Positions 13,037 to 24,011 of a stretch of DNA of 64,000 nt are shown here, piece by piece. Source of the DNA: Blasia pusilla (lineage: Eukaryota; Marchantiophyta; Marchantiopsida; Blasiales). Numbering within the stretch: position 1 is the first letter of the stretch; each line of letters begins with the position of its first letter. A program made the position numbers and the translations under genes. The DNA is taken from contig CM114271.1 of NCBI GenBank assembly GCA_050084515.1, positions 23,746,001-23,810,000 of the forward strand, given 5' to 3'. The notes under the pieces were generated by a model. It was not told where the DNA came from, did no database searches, and saw nothing but the letters and a program-made list of their open reading frames with translations.

Positions 13037-13097
13037 CTACTATCCGATTTGACCTATTCATGTGCTTCACACATGAATAGGTCAAATCGGATAGTAG
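13037..13097. repeat. perfect 28-bp hairpin downstream of gene B
   Basis: Left arm 13037-13064, loop CTTCA, right arm 13070-13097; the arms are exact reverse complements. The matching place after gene A (~2165-2215) has a single left-arm-like copy (ATCGGATTTGACC) and no right arm, so the hairpin arose after the duplication. It probably lies in the 3' UTR. Confidence 0.95.
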
Positions 13098-13106
13098 ATG
13101 AAATAG

Positions 13107-13142
13107 GTTCCTGTGTTGTTTACAAAGAAGCAACACAGGAAC
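13107..13142. repeat. perfect 12-bp hairpin next to the 28-bp one
   Basis: GTTCCTGTGTTG (13107-13118) pairs with CAACACAGGAAC (13131-13142) across a 12-base loop. The gene A flank has the loop and a diverged right arm (GCAAGAGAGGAAC) but no pairing left arm. Confidence 0.9.
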
Positions 13143-13988
13143 TGTGGACCAAGGGTGATCCATTCCCAATTAGATTGAATTACAAAATGTAGAATGCAGG
13201 AATAACACTCAAGTAGCTCTCCAGTTCTTGAGAGGAAGTAAAATCTCAGCATTGTCTGGCAAAGAAAGACCGAAAGTGTGATTTTAGACGCAATTTCCTT
13301 CTTCAATGAAGGGGCAGAGTTTGTATATTCACTATTGAAAATTACTTTGTGCCGTCTGCATTTGTTCTGTAACCAAAGAATGTTGGGGTCAGCATATGAC
13401 CCTAGTCGGTGCAGCCTGTTATAAGCCTCCTCACAACTGAAAGTGGTTGCCAATTTGATGGTAGGGTTGATGAGATAGTACACATTTGTGCGATTGTGGT
13501 GCCAATCAATTCTTCTTCACTGTGCTTGAAATGAAGTGTTTCCATACCTCTCCAGGTACGATCGTCGTAGAGCTGCATATCATCTGAGCGGCCCCATAAT
13601 CCAAAGACACTTCCGAACGGGTCCCTGGAGATTACCACAATCACCATAGTTTGGCGTCCAACAACCGTTAACGAGGCTATCTCTTTTCATTATCTCCTAT
13701 TTTGCTCATCACAATATCTCTCTCCAAAAGTAGTGTTAGTTCAATATGAAGCAAACGAGACTGGGAAAATGAGGAATCTTCTCGACGTTACCCCTGATAT
13801 CTGAGAAGGGGAGAAGTATAATTCAATTGGATGCGAGAGAATCCAATCTCGTGGAATTTACCCCGTACATCATCCCGTCGGAAGGGAGGCAGAAAGAGGT
13901 GTGGTGAAGAACCTTGGGGACCCACAATATGTGCACATTGATTCAGAATCCCCAAGGCCGTTGTAGCTGGACATAAAGCTTCTAGAGC

Positions 13989-14325
13989 CTTGCAGCTGTC
14001 TCCTAAACGCCATAAATGTCAGTTTGACATTCGCGCTCGCCCGATCGCAGCTCATGGTTCAGCGATTGGAGACGGACCTGTAGCTAATTGCAAAGTGCGC
14101 CGGCTTGGAGAAAGGCTGCACTTGTCTCCGGCATGAATATTACTTTGACATCCGCATTCGCCCGATAGGAGATTACGGTGCAGCGGTGAGAGACGGACCT
14201 GTGGCTGTACGAAATCCGGCAGTTGGGAAGAAATCTTGCAGCTGTCTCCGCCATGACTGTTACGTTCGGTATCGATTGCAGCTTATGGTGCAGCGATTAA
14301 AAACGGGACTGTAGCCGTATAACCG
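13989..14325 (+). repeat. diverged tandem repeat, about three ~120-base units
   Basis: Units share GCAGCTGTCTCC or CACTTGTCTCC, then GACATTCGC-type sequence, CGCCCGAT, a GGTGCAGCGAT block and GAGACGGACCTGTAGC. A partial fourth unit (GCAATGGTCTCCGCCAT) lies near 14582. No coding sense. Confidence 0.7.
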
Positions 14326-14647
14326 GGGTTGAGTTAGTTGACTCTGGTCCCTCATGATAAGAATAAACTTTTTATGTTCTCGTTGCTAGTGTGCAGGAGA
14401 CATTAACTCTATGGGCAACCACCATCGATGCGAAATAGGAGGTGTTGTGTTTGACTATGCTTGAACTCTTTTTGAACTATGATGAATACGTTTGCGCGAG
14501 TGCCACTCTCGGCTTAACTTGACTGTCACTTGATTGATGAATAGGCGTGAGGGTACAAATTGGCCACTCGGGAAGAAAGCTTGCAATGGTCTCCGCCATA
14601 ATGCTAGTGTGACATTCTCAATCCTCCTAGTGGTAGTGCACCAATAG

Positions 14648-15012
14648 GTTTTGATGCACGTAAGGATAATTTCGTTTAGTTTTAGAATTATATGGTTGCA
14701 CAACAACGGACAAATTCGGCACTATGACAATTAAGTCCGAACATGTCCACGGCATGGATTGCAAGAGGTGGGAGCTAGATTTCATTGCATGTAAGGATAA
14801 TTTTGTTTAGTTTTAGGATTATATAATTACGCAAAAACGGACAAGTTCGTCACTATGACAAATAAGTCCGGGCATGGATTGCAAGAGGTGTGAGCTAGAT
14901 TTTGATGCATGTAAGGATAATTTCGTTTAGTTTTAGAATTATATAGTTACGCAAAAATGGACAAATTTGTCATTATAACAAATAAGTCCGGACATGAATT
15001 GCAAGAGGTGGG
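14648..15012 (+). repeat. tandem repeat, three ~115-130-base units
   Basis: Each unit runs GATGCATGTAAGGATAAT, TTCGTTTAGTTTTAGAATTA, CGCAAAAACGGACAA, AATAAGTCCGG and GGATTGCAAGAGGTG. The copies are close, so this repeat is younger than the one at 13989-14325. Confidence 0.85.
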
Positions 15013-15937
15013 GCTCACACTTGTATTCATGATGGAAGGTAGATAAAAGGGAAGGAAGTGGAGGAAGGAAAAATGGGAAAGTATGAAAAAGAAGTGAAAA
15101 GTGAGACCCATATGCACAAATCTTGTCATAAGACGGACCTAAGTCCACATGCAACCCTATCGCTCTACCACATACGACATAAGCCCACATGCAACCCACA
15201 TGGACTTATGTCATATAGAAGGAGTTTGGAGGACATGTCCACACACACGGACTTTATCCACATACAACCTTGATGAATTGCTCAACGTCTAGAGGGAGTG
15301 GGGATGCTCGGATCTGGAAGAGGAATGGAAAGCAAAGCAAGAACGCTACCCACGAGCATGAAATGGATATAGATTCAGACGAAGATGACACTTATAATAT
15401 GTGGTAGGTAGCTCTCTCTTGTCATACTACTTGCTTTGCAGGTTACCTTGACATATTACTTGCTTTGCATGTTACCTTGTCGTCCATATGCCTATGATAT
15501 CTGGCATAGTCTAGAATCTTTATAGTGGTCACTTTGAAGGTTTGTATGATTGGATTTTCAGTACAATACGTATTCTAAAGTCTATGATGAGGGCATTTTG
15601 TTGGTTTACAACATCTCTTTAGTGGGGTAAGGAGGAGATTTAAGAGAAATCATTTGCATGTCTTTGCATTTGCACTTTTGAAACATCATCACCACAAATT
15701 GTTGAAATCCTCAAATACGAATCCCACATAAAGTCTAAAGCTTTTTGGAACGTGATGATTAGAGAAGATTTTTCAGACTACGGGAGGTTTTCAATTAGAT
15801 GAGAGTTTTGATTGCCAAAAATACTGAAACAAATTCCTTAAACAAGGAATGTGTACAAGGAGTAAGTTTAGATGTCGGGGATTAGTGACAACGACGACAT
15901 CCGTGAAAATGTCCATATGTTAAAGATGGACTTCATA

Positions 15938-16089
15938 TCTATATTATTATTGGAGAGTGCCTCCTTGATTTGCAAACGCCTCTTTGCTTGATATATGGCA
16001 ATCGGGAACAAGAATATGTATTATACGGGCAAAAGAATTTTATTTTTTTATGTAGAACATGATTAGTCCCTCGCGTGCTGCCACGCTAG
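15938..16089 (+). mobile_element. small Helitron-like element
   Basis: It begins TCTATATTATTATTGGAGAG after a host A. It ends with hairpin GCGTG-CTGC-CACGC overlapping the terminal CTAG before a host T. It belongs to the family of 8465 and 30375. Confidence 0.6.
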
Positions 16090-16295
16090 TACTGACCCAC
16101 AATTTTAGATAATTTAGAATTGATTTTTAGAAAGGAATTTTAAATTAGTTTCAAGTGAAGGGGAATAATCTTATCTGGTGAAAGAACACTCTCCCATAAT
16201 AGAGAAGGCCACTTGTCAACCATAGGATAGATATATAGGTGATTGGCATGCAAAGTAGTCACAGATTTTTTACTCTTGACTAAGAATGGTGCTAG

Positions 16296-16409
16296 TCATC
16301 TATATATATCTACAACCATATAGATATATATATATACCATATATATCTATATGGTTGAAAGTGGCCTTCCTCCTTTTATCTTTCACCATTAGACCATGCA
16401 TGGTCTAAT
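16296..16409. repeat. AT-rich microsatellite and a 22-bp perfect palindrome
   Basis: 16296-16362 is a TATATATC-type run with internal inverted symmetry around CCATATAGATATA. At 16388-16409 lies the perfect palindrome ATTAGACCATGCATGGTCTAAT on 20+2 bases, centred on ATGCAT. Confidence 0.8.
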
Positions 16410-16753
16410 GATGAAAATTCATTTGGTAGAGTATTTCAATTGAAAGATGATAATTATTGATGGGGATTGGTACTTCTTAGTGGAAGTAAATAAAAAATAA
16501 AGGAACTAAAAAATTGGGATCATGGTGAAAGAATGAGATATTTCTTTAAATTATGTAATCCAAAGAAATTGCTCCGTAACGTCGCAAAGAAACATGTAAG
16601 CTTCCCACGAGAAAAGAAGAGTTTCAACGTTCGAGTAAGTAGTTCCACTAGTAGAACTAACTATCTTCGTCTTCGTCCTCCATCAACCAGTCCAGTCGAC
16701 TGCCACTACATCCTCCGAAACGAACAAACGAACGAATCACCCATTTCTTCGAA

Positions 16754-17005
16754 TCACGTTTCGCTCACAACGGTTGCAGTCGTCAGAGGGCGGCGTCGCG
16801 AGGGAGAAGCGCACGAGCGAAATCGTCGGAGCTCGTCCGGGACAACGTCGGCAGAGGCCGCGGATTCGGTTTCGAGAGAGCAGCACGAGGGCACCGGAGC
16901 GATTCCCACACGCTCGTTGGCCTGGTCGTACAGAATGTAGAGATTCTGCTGCTGAACGTTCCCGATGATGGAGAAGTCGGACGTGCCCGCGACTGCCGTT
17001 GTATC
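16754..17005 (-). pseudogene. C-terminal part of the broken A1B aspartic protease
   Basis: Reading down from 17005, the minus strand encodes DTTAVAGTSDFSIIGN, then VQQQNLYILYDQ and ERVGIAPVPSC, the typical end of plant nepenthesin-like aspartic proteases. The family normally stops shortly after this Cys; here the frame runs about 40 residues further to a TGA at 16754. It belongs to the same gene as 18780-19972, the two parts being separated by a non-LTR retrotransposon. Confidence 0.85.
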
Positions 17006-18790
17006 CTCTTGAATAAAATATATAAACGTAGAAAAAGGATGGGAAACCCATCATGATACAAAAGAGGGTTGTTAAGGGGGCCTTCCCCCTAACAACCAAA
17101 ATCACCAACAGCAGAGACAATATCAGAAACATCTAGAAAATCATGACTACTACTAAGTGGGCCTCTAGCATTCGTGTCTCCAACCGCCTGAGCCCGCCAC
17201 AGAAGCCCATTTGCCTGGGCGCACTGCAAAGCTATGGAGACACGTTGACTACAATAAAGTATCGCAGTGGCTAAGGACAATCCATTTCTCGACTGGAGAT
17301 GATGGGCGCAATCCGTAAGGAACGAGTCAAACCTCTCCCCCATCCCCCCGTACATCTCAATGGCTAGGGGGATAAATCAATGTCCGTCATGAAGTCGACT
17401 ATAAATGTGGGTCTTCTTGACCGCCGCCGCCGCCGCTCCTTGTAGCAATCTCCCTTGTGCTACTACTTGGGCTCGCACAGCCTCCCGCGTAGGATCCGTC
17501 ACTACAAAATCCGCTACCTCCACCTCAGACTCCCTCGTCATGTACAGATCAGCACGGATGAGGGAATCCCGCATGGAATAGTGCCTCTCCCTTTGTATAT
17601 GGAATCCACTCTCCCGAGCAATAGAGAACATAATATCCCGCACTGCATCGTGAGTGGCTATCCTCTCACCCCCAACTGGACACCGTGCCAAATGCACACC
17701 AAGTGGATCCAGACTCCGGTGACACTCGCAATGTGTCGAACCAACCACCGTCGGTTGGGCAGGCCCAGTCGGAACCTCATCGCTGTAGTGTAGGTAAGTG
17801 GTGCGATGCAGAAATCCGGGATGAGGGGACGAGCCCCCACCCATGAGCCTGCCTTCTTTCCGGAGCAAGAGCGAATACGGGCCCGAACCTCCATGGGGAT
17901 ATTCCCGTCCAACATAATAGCTCTAAACAATGCATCAAAGTGGACTTCCATCAAAGAAGATTGGAGCCCAGACTATCCGGAGGTAACTAGGGAAGAGAAA
18001 GCGGGAAGAACTGCTCTAGCCTCAACAAGAAGGGAGTCTCTACAAGCTGTGAGTGAAGACTGAAGTGGAAAAAGACCATCCTCAACCTAGGAAACGTACT
18101 GTAAAAGTAGCCGTCTCTCCCTAACCAAAAATCGGGAGCGGAGGAGGGGTGCTACAGTGGCCCAACTCCCTAAAAAGGCTGAAGACGCCACTAACCCAAT
18201 CGCTATGAGACCTACTCCACCAAAGGCAATTGGCCAAGAAGCCTGTCTACGAGCTAACTCCCCCGCGGGGCACTCTAATGAGCCGGGTCCTAGAAGATCC
18301 CCAAACGCCTGCATAATCTTTCTATCAAAAGATCTATACAAGGAAGAAATATGGCTAGTCGTCCACATGATTCTACACAGATAACCAGATTTACGGGCAA
18401 AACATGACGAGAGGATTCCATAAGCTACTTGAGGGTCACCAATCCTCGTGAGATCGTCGACATGAAGAAGATCCTCGGTAAGAGCTGCCGCCACAAAACT
18501 CGATACAAAGTCCTGGCTCCCGAGTGGGACTCCCAAGACGCGAAGCCCTCCAACATGTGTCAAAAAACCGTCGGGTAAATGAATATTCGTTGACAAGCCT
18601 AATGAAGACCAAGCCGTGCACTTTCCCACCTTCACCGCGAGGCCGACGTGTGTCAAAAGTGTTGAAATGCATGAACAACCAAGTCTCCAGGACCGACAAT
18701 ATGAGTATCATCTACCAACGAAGGGAAAATGCAACTCGGGAAAGCCTCCACCGTAAAAAGAACTGCTCCAAAGCAAACGCATGGAGGAAG
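17006..18790 (-). mobile_element. non-LTR retrotransposon 3' part (RT and restriction-like endonuclease)
   Basis: The fragment starts in the reverse transcriptase palm: FPSLVDDTHIVGPGDLVVHA has the DD pair of the RT active site. It continues through GLAVKVGKCTAWSSLGL, GLRVLGVPLGS and PIAFGGVGL in the frame 18087-18656. Next comes a zinc-binding segment (CECHRSLDPLGVHLARCPVG) and an endonuclease-like segment with ADLYM and VEVADFVVTDPTRE (17377-17868), then FIPLAIEMYGG and a helical tail (17089-17355). This order matches early-branching non-LTR elements with a C-terminal restriction-like endonuclease rather than L1-type elements. Frameshifts and stops make it dead. The 5' half is missing, as usual for truncated insertions. 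The 3' tail near 17006-17060 has no clear poly(A). Confidence 0.75.
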
Positions 18791-19972
18791 ACATTATTCG
18801 CGGGAAGAGCCACGTCTACATTGTGGAACCGGAAGGTAACCCAAGGGAAATGGGGGTGCGGACGTCGGACAAGAAGTACCGGATGAGAGACTGCAATCGT
18901 CGAAGGAAAGGCCCATAGGCGGACTCGATGAGGTAAGTGAGAGTGGTTCCGGAATCCAGAATCACACCGCCTTCACCAGATCGCTCGAGGTCGAACGCGC
19001 CCGTCGGAATGCTCACCCGTTCGGCGTTCACCTCGATGCCTTTCAGCTTCACGTAGTAGAAAGTGCGCGCAGCAGGGTTGCGGATCAGGGGTGTGTACTC
19101 CGAATTCAAGCCGCTGGCGGTAGTCGACGCAGCTGCACCGAAGATCAGCGGACTGGACTGGGAGGCGGAGCTCGAGATGTCCACCAGACAGTAGGAGAAT
19201 TGATCGCCGATCTAGGCCCCGATCTGCTCGTTGAAGGAGATGGAGCCGCGGCCCAGACCCACGACCCCGTCGATCCCGGAGAAGGAGCCCTCATTCGCGT
19301 GGCCACATCCAAACGCGAAATCGGGGAACGCGTGAGTATCTTCGGAGGCGATCGTCGACGTGAGGGTTTCAGTGGCGAAGTCGCCCTGCCCTGTTTGCTG
19401 GACCTGTCTCCATATCCGTATCGGTAGCGGCAGAACCCGCCGCTGTCGAGTCCGTGTGGAAGCTCCGCGCAGAGGCCGCTTGAGAACGGGATCCGCTGGA
19501 AGGTGGACGAATTGCTCGGATCCAGGTCTGGATCCGGTTGCTTGTAGCAAGCTTCGCACGGAGCGCACTGCAGCCACATGAGGTCCACGATCGCACTTCT
19601 CGTCTGCGGAGGCGTTCCCAGAGAAATGCTCATGAAGAAACTTCCTGGGAGCGAGGAGACGTGTGAAACGAAGCTGCTGGAGTCCGGCGAGATTTCCGTC
19701 CCCGAAGGCAAATGCACCCCTCTTTCTTCTGTCACTCCACTCGCGATGACATTCTGCAACCCTTCCACGCGCCGATTGGTCCTCCGGATGGCATTCTGAA
19801 ACCTCTCGTAGAATCCAGCCTCCGAGTCGAACGGTGGCGAATGGACGTGCCGGTCCAAGTGCATCAGCTCCGCTTTGAGACCTCCGAATCGGGCACCGGA
19901 TTTTCCACCATGAGATCTCGACCCCAGCTCCTCGACATCAGTCTCCGCTTCGAATTCGCGCCGACGGTGCAA
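18780..19972 (-). pseudogene. A1B (nepenthesin-like) aspartic protease, N-terminal and central part, broken
   Basis: From 19972 downward the minus strand encodes a protease of the plant A1B family: GSFFMSISLGTPPQTRSAIV, MWLQCAPCEACYKQ, FGCGHANEGSFSGIDGVVGL, FYYVKLKGIEVNAERVSIP, the second active-site motif VILDSGTTLTYL, and HFPWVTFRFHNVDVALPANN near 18800. Four lesions are visible. The first active-site segment reads AIVDLMWLQC, so the expected TGSD of DTGSDLMWLQC is gone. There is a frameshift at about 19385-19400. An in-frame TAG lies in the segment NEQIGA-stop-IGDQFSYC (about 19211). A retrotransposon cuts the gene near 18790. No clear signal peptide is seen at the N-terminus. The protein would have been a secreted or vacuolar endopeptidase. 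Confidence 0.88.
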
Positions 19973-20031
19973 GTGCTCATCATCGGTAGTGCGCGTCGAC
20001 CTCGCGATTCCTTCGTGAATGTTGAGACCCA

Positions 20032-20078
20032 GTGCTGGTGCTGCTACTGACTGTTGGCGTCAGTAGCAGCACCAGCAC
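20032..20078. repeat. perfect 19-bp hairpin upstream of the protease pseudogene
   Basis: Arms 20032-20050 and 20060-20078 are exact reverse complements (GTGCTGGTGCTGCTACTGA) around a 9-base loop, about 60 bases upstream of the first Met of the pseudogene. Confidence 0.9.
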
Positions 20079-20802
20079 CGCAGGCAGCACTGCGAATGCA
20101 TGGACGGGGAGCATGATGGATCGCTTGCTAGATCATCAGAGGATGGGTGAATGAATGACTCAGGATAACTGACAGAAGGAGTACATGCATGACGTCGAAG
20201 GAAATCGTCAAATTTATGCTCCATCTTCGGGGCTCGCGTTCGTCTCCAGCTACGACGAAGAATCTCCGAAAGATGAAAGCGAACATCTGGAGAATCACTG
20301 AATATGTGCCTTGTGTCGTGCGAGTACAATCGCGCAGTACCTACCACTCAACAACCGTCCTATCTCCACATTCTCAAACACGCATCCTTTTTCCCACTTC
20401 TCCGTCTTCGGCCTCACACGCAATTCATCGATCTCTCCTGCCATCTGGCTTCCGTCTGTGCGCAAGGAATCGAAGCTTTCCATCTCCAAAGATGGCGTGC
20501 GCGCTCCATTTTTTCTGGGAATCATGGTCGATCCTGCTCCGGAGAGAATATGCACGACAAATCATATTCTCACGTTTTTCATCCCCTCCAGATTTCGTCA
20601 TCGCTAGTAGTTATGGACCTTTACGATAGGCCTGTGCTCAAAGCTGTCTACTCCTAGACTAGCACGTGGAAGAAAACTTTTTGATACTTGCGGAGGCTCG
20701 TTATTAGAAGACTAATATACACATCGTGGGAAAGGGCACATCACCTCTAAACCTATTAAGAAAACTAGGAATGTAGGTGGGTTTTCAAATATACTCTTTT
20801 CA

Positions 20803-21009
20803 TTTATATTATTGTGGGAGAATGTTTTCTTAATTTGTAAATACTTTTATGTTTGACACGTGGCAACTGGGTAACCACAAAATGTTTCACATGCAGCAGG
20901 AAAAAAATTGAATTTATGTTTAACATCATTAATATCTTCCCTTAATGAATTATACATTAGTTCTTCAAACACTTTTTTTTTTGCTATGCATTGCACAAGC
21001 ACCTTATTA
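20803..21009 (+). mobile_element. decayed Helitron-like element
   Basis: It shares ATTATTGTGGGAGAATG, TTTGACACGTGGCAACTGGG and ATGTTTCACATG with the elements at 8465 and 30375. The 3' end (GCATTGCACAAGCACC...TTAA) is a degraded hairpin plus CTRR. Confidence 0.5.
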
Positions 21010-21822
21010 ATAACATAGATTGTCGATGACCAACGGATCTGGAAGATCTGGCTGTTGTATCATGAACATCTCACCGATCAAGTCAGGTTCGATGCGGCCG
21101 GCTACCTGCCCAATCGGGTCACTACGATCGTCGTATAGTAACCGTGTTATCTCCTTCTCGTCGGTTGGAAATAGGTGGTAACATGGTCGCAAAACTTACG
21201 CCCTGTGTTTGACGGCGTGAATTCTATTGAGGTCCCATGAATGCCATCTTCCGGATCAACAAAGATCCAAAACCTAGGGCCGGGTCCTTATGATCTCAAT
21301 TGCATGGGACAAGGTCCTCAAATTTGCGAAATTCAGTAGTCACATTGTAAATTCTGGGAGTGCTAGCTGCGAATGACAAAAATCAAATAAAAACTTGCAA
21401 GATGAGAATCATAATATCACACTTGTCAATGGCTAAAAGATCAATAGTTTGGCTGAGGGGAATGGGACATAAGTGCTTCTTACATGGACCCTTTGATCTA
21501 GGTACTTACCTTCAATGAAATGGTCATTTTACAGCGCAAATGGCCCGTTAGTGTTGACCATGAAGTTTTGTTTTCATTATAAAGGACGCCATTGCCACAC
21601 ACCAATCATTCTGGCAAAAATTTGATTTAGATCTTAGTCTATCTGTTAAATCAGTTTCGGATGATCCTGTTAGTTGGAATCACGTAATGTCATGCATGTG
21701 TAGGACTAAACACAAAATTTTGGTAAAAAACTAAAGAAGACAACAAGAAAATGCGGAGGAAACTATGATGCTGTTAAATTGATCATAAACCTTATCCAAC
21801 CCACGCCTCGCACGGATCGGCC

Positions 21823-21920
21823 ATAAAATTCCTTATGGAATCAGGGCCTATTCATCCTCGGGTTAGAAGCCATAAAATTCCTTGTGGTCTCATGCCTATT
21901 CATCCTCGGGTTAGGGGTAC
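21823..21920 (+). repeat. ~50-base tandem duplication
   Basis: GCCATAAAATTCCTTRTGG followed by CCTATTCATCCTCGGGTTAG occurs twice in direct succession with a few differences. Confidence 0.8.
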
Positions 21921-21929
21921 GTGGATTAT

Positions 21930-22035
21930 GTTTGAAGAAGAGCTCGTGTTAAACAAACCACCTCCGGGGGACTCGAACATAGGACCTGCACCTGCACAAT
22001 GAGCGAACCGTCTACTCCACTAGAATCCCCTGCTA
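21930..22035 (-). repeat. tRNA-derived SINE-like segment
   Basis: On the minus strand a box A-like stretch (TAGTGGAGTAGACGG) is followed ~35 bases later by a good box B (TGTTCGAGTCC). No full cloverleaf with a matching acceptor stem is seen, so this is more likely a SINE head or tRNA pseudogene than a working tRNA. Confidence 0.4.
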
Positions 22036-24011
22036 GCGACCTGTTTGCGACTAAAAGGCAAAGTATTAATAAAACTCTTAATCTGTCATCCAAAATAGAA
22101 CCTGTGGCTTCAAGGTCTTGACCTCGGGTTAACTCACCCGAGAGTGAATAGGCGCAAAGGTCTCAAGGCATAACTCCCGGAAACTGTACAGGAACTTTGG
22201 GCGGCCAGAAGCTGGCTGGCGTTATTTATACATGCTGGCCTGCACTCGCTCGAAGACGAAACCTTTGGAGGATAAACGCTAAAAGATGAGAGACCCAACA
22301 TTTCTAGCTTTAAGCTTGATGCATACAGAATGCTCTTGCGGGTCTCTTGAGAAACTGAAATGTATTCGGTCCACCCCATTGACGAGTACTAAAAGTTCTT
22401 GTCCGAGCCTTGATCTAAACTTACTTATTGTACTATGCATTCAGAGCTTCCACCCAGATTAGGACCTGCTTAAGTAGATATTGGAGATAGGGGAGGTAGG
22501 AAATGATCTATAGGCTCTATGATGTTCACTCTCTAGCTCTATAATGGATAATAGATCCACCTATAATCAAACGAAAATCTTGGGGGATAATCGAAAAAAT
22601 TCTTCATCTGTAAACCCATTGTTCTATATACCCATATATATAGGTGTGGCAGTGCCCCAAAGAACTAAAATCAAGGCAATACGTGAATATGTTTGAACGC
22701 CCAGAACACAGATATCATGGATCTCTTTGTCTCCGACTTTATCAAGAAATAACCATCACACCACATGATTATCACTGAGGCTTCCTGAGTGGCGCACTAC
22801 CCAAACGAAGAGTCCACTAACCTCAGGTAAGTTCTAGTACTGCGTATATATAGCCGATATTATTAGGACACATAGTGACATCTGAGCTTGTCAACTCATC
22901 ACAAACACTTTGTTTGTAATTCACAAACTCCAACTTCAACCAGGAACAAAAATCATTGTGCACGTTCGATGTGTGAAATTCCTCTTGATCTGCCATGGGT
23001 GGTGTGCAGTCTAAATTTGGAATGGAGCCACCTGAGGATACATGTGACGTCAAATTGGAATGGCAGGGCCAGCTCAGAGCAACAGACGCCCATAGCTATC
23101 CTAAAGCATTGATAGAGACGAAGTTTTAGGACTACACTGCCATCAGTCTAACACGGTCATGGATTCCTTCACACAACTACGAGGGGCATGCCCCCTCCAG
23201 CCGCTGCCTAGATCTGGAGTGCACTGTAAATGACATACACATGGCACTAGGAAGTTCATTCAGGGCATGCTCTTACTACAGGTTGTGTTTTAACAATGCA
23301 GAGGAAAATTACAAAGCAAATGACACTCTGCCAGACATTAAGTTTCCCACACTTCCTTGTTGCAGACCTTTAGGTTTGCAGTCCCGAACCAAATGTCCTT
23401 CTCCTGCAGCATCACCAAAACAAGGTTGGTTTGACTGATTACTTTCATCTGATGACTTCATTGTGGCTGTAATAGAGAACTTGAAATGTCTCCTACAAAG
23501 GCATATGTGCATGTGGGGAATCATACAAATTCCGTTGCTTCCATCCACAATATAGTTTTCCAACATGGAAACAGGCATTTATAGCAAGTTACAAAGATGA
23601 CCATATTGGCCCAAACTTGAAGATGCAGTTTTTTGTAAGAAACAAAACAAAATTTCTACGGTGCTGGTTGCCAGGATTTGAACCCACTCAAAACTGAATC
23701 CCCGGCTGAGCCTAACATTATTACATCAACCGAGTATCAGTCACAATATTCTGCTCATACCATGTGAACACATCACAGCCACGACACCCAAACCCTTGTG
23801 TCTACTTGCTCCCCTGTTCCATGAAAACAGAAGAAAACTAGTGACGTGAATAAAGATAAAGCGTCTTCACATGGAAATCAGAGTACTCACAGCTACAAGT
23901 TCACTTCATACAGAGCTGGAAAGATGGTTGTAAAATCTTGGTTTATTTCTCCAGATCGTCCATGGCCATCCGCTGCATTGTGGAAACAAACTTTAGGAAC
24001 CACCAGAGCAG

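Larger units (their letters stand above)
20079..24011. other. gene-poor stretch with short repeats
   Basis: Besides the Helitron-like element (20803-21009), a short tandem duplication (21823-21920) and a tRNA-derived segment (21930-22035), I see no supported gene. ORFs at 20189-20657, 22134-22379 and 23309-23578 lack recognisable domains. The last is downstream of the TITAN-like gene on the same strand and could hold 3' UTR. Confidence 0.4.

Noticed and set aside
16533-16940. 135-codon plus-strand ORF
   Set aside because: It is the opposite-strand shadow of the aspartic protease C-terminus.
22134-22379. 81-codon ORF in the gene-poor stretch
   Set aside because: No domain, no neighbouring exon frames.
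23655-23745. tRNA-like sequence on the minus strand (GGGTTCAAATCC as T arm, TGGCAACCA as 3' end)
   Set aside because: The 5' side (GGTTGATG...) does not pair with the acceptor end and no proper anticodon arm is seen. It may be an old tRNA-derived repeat, but the support is too thin.
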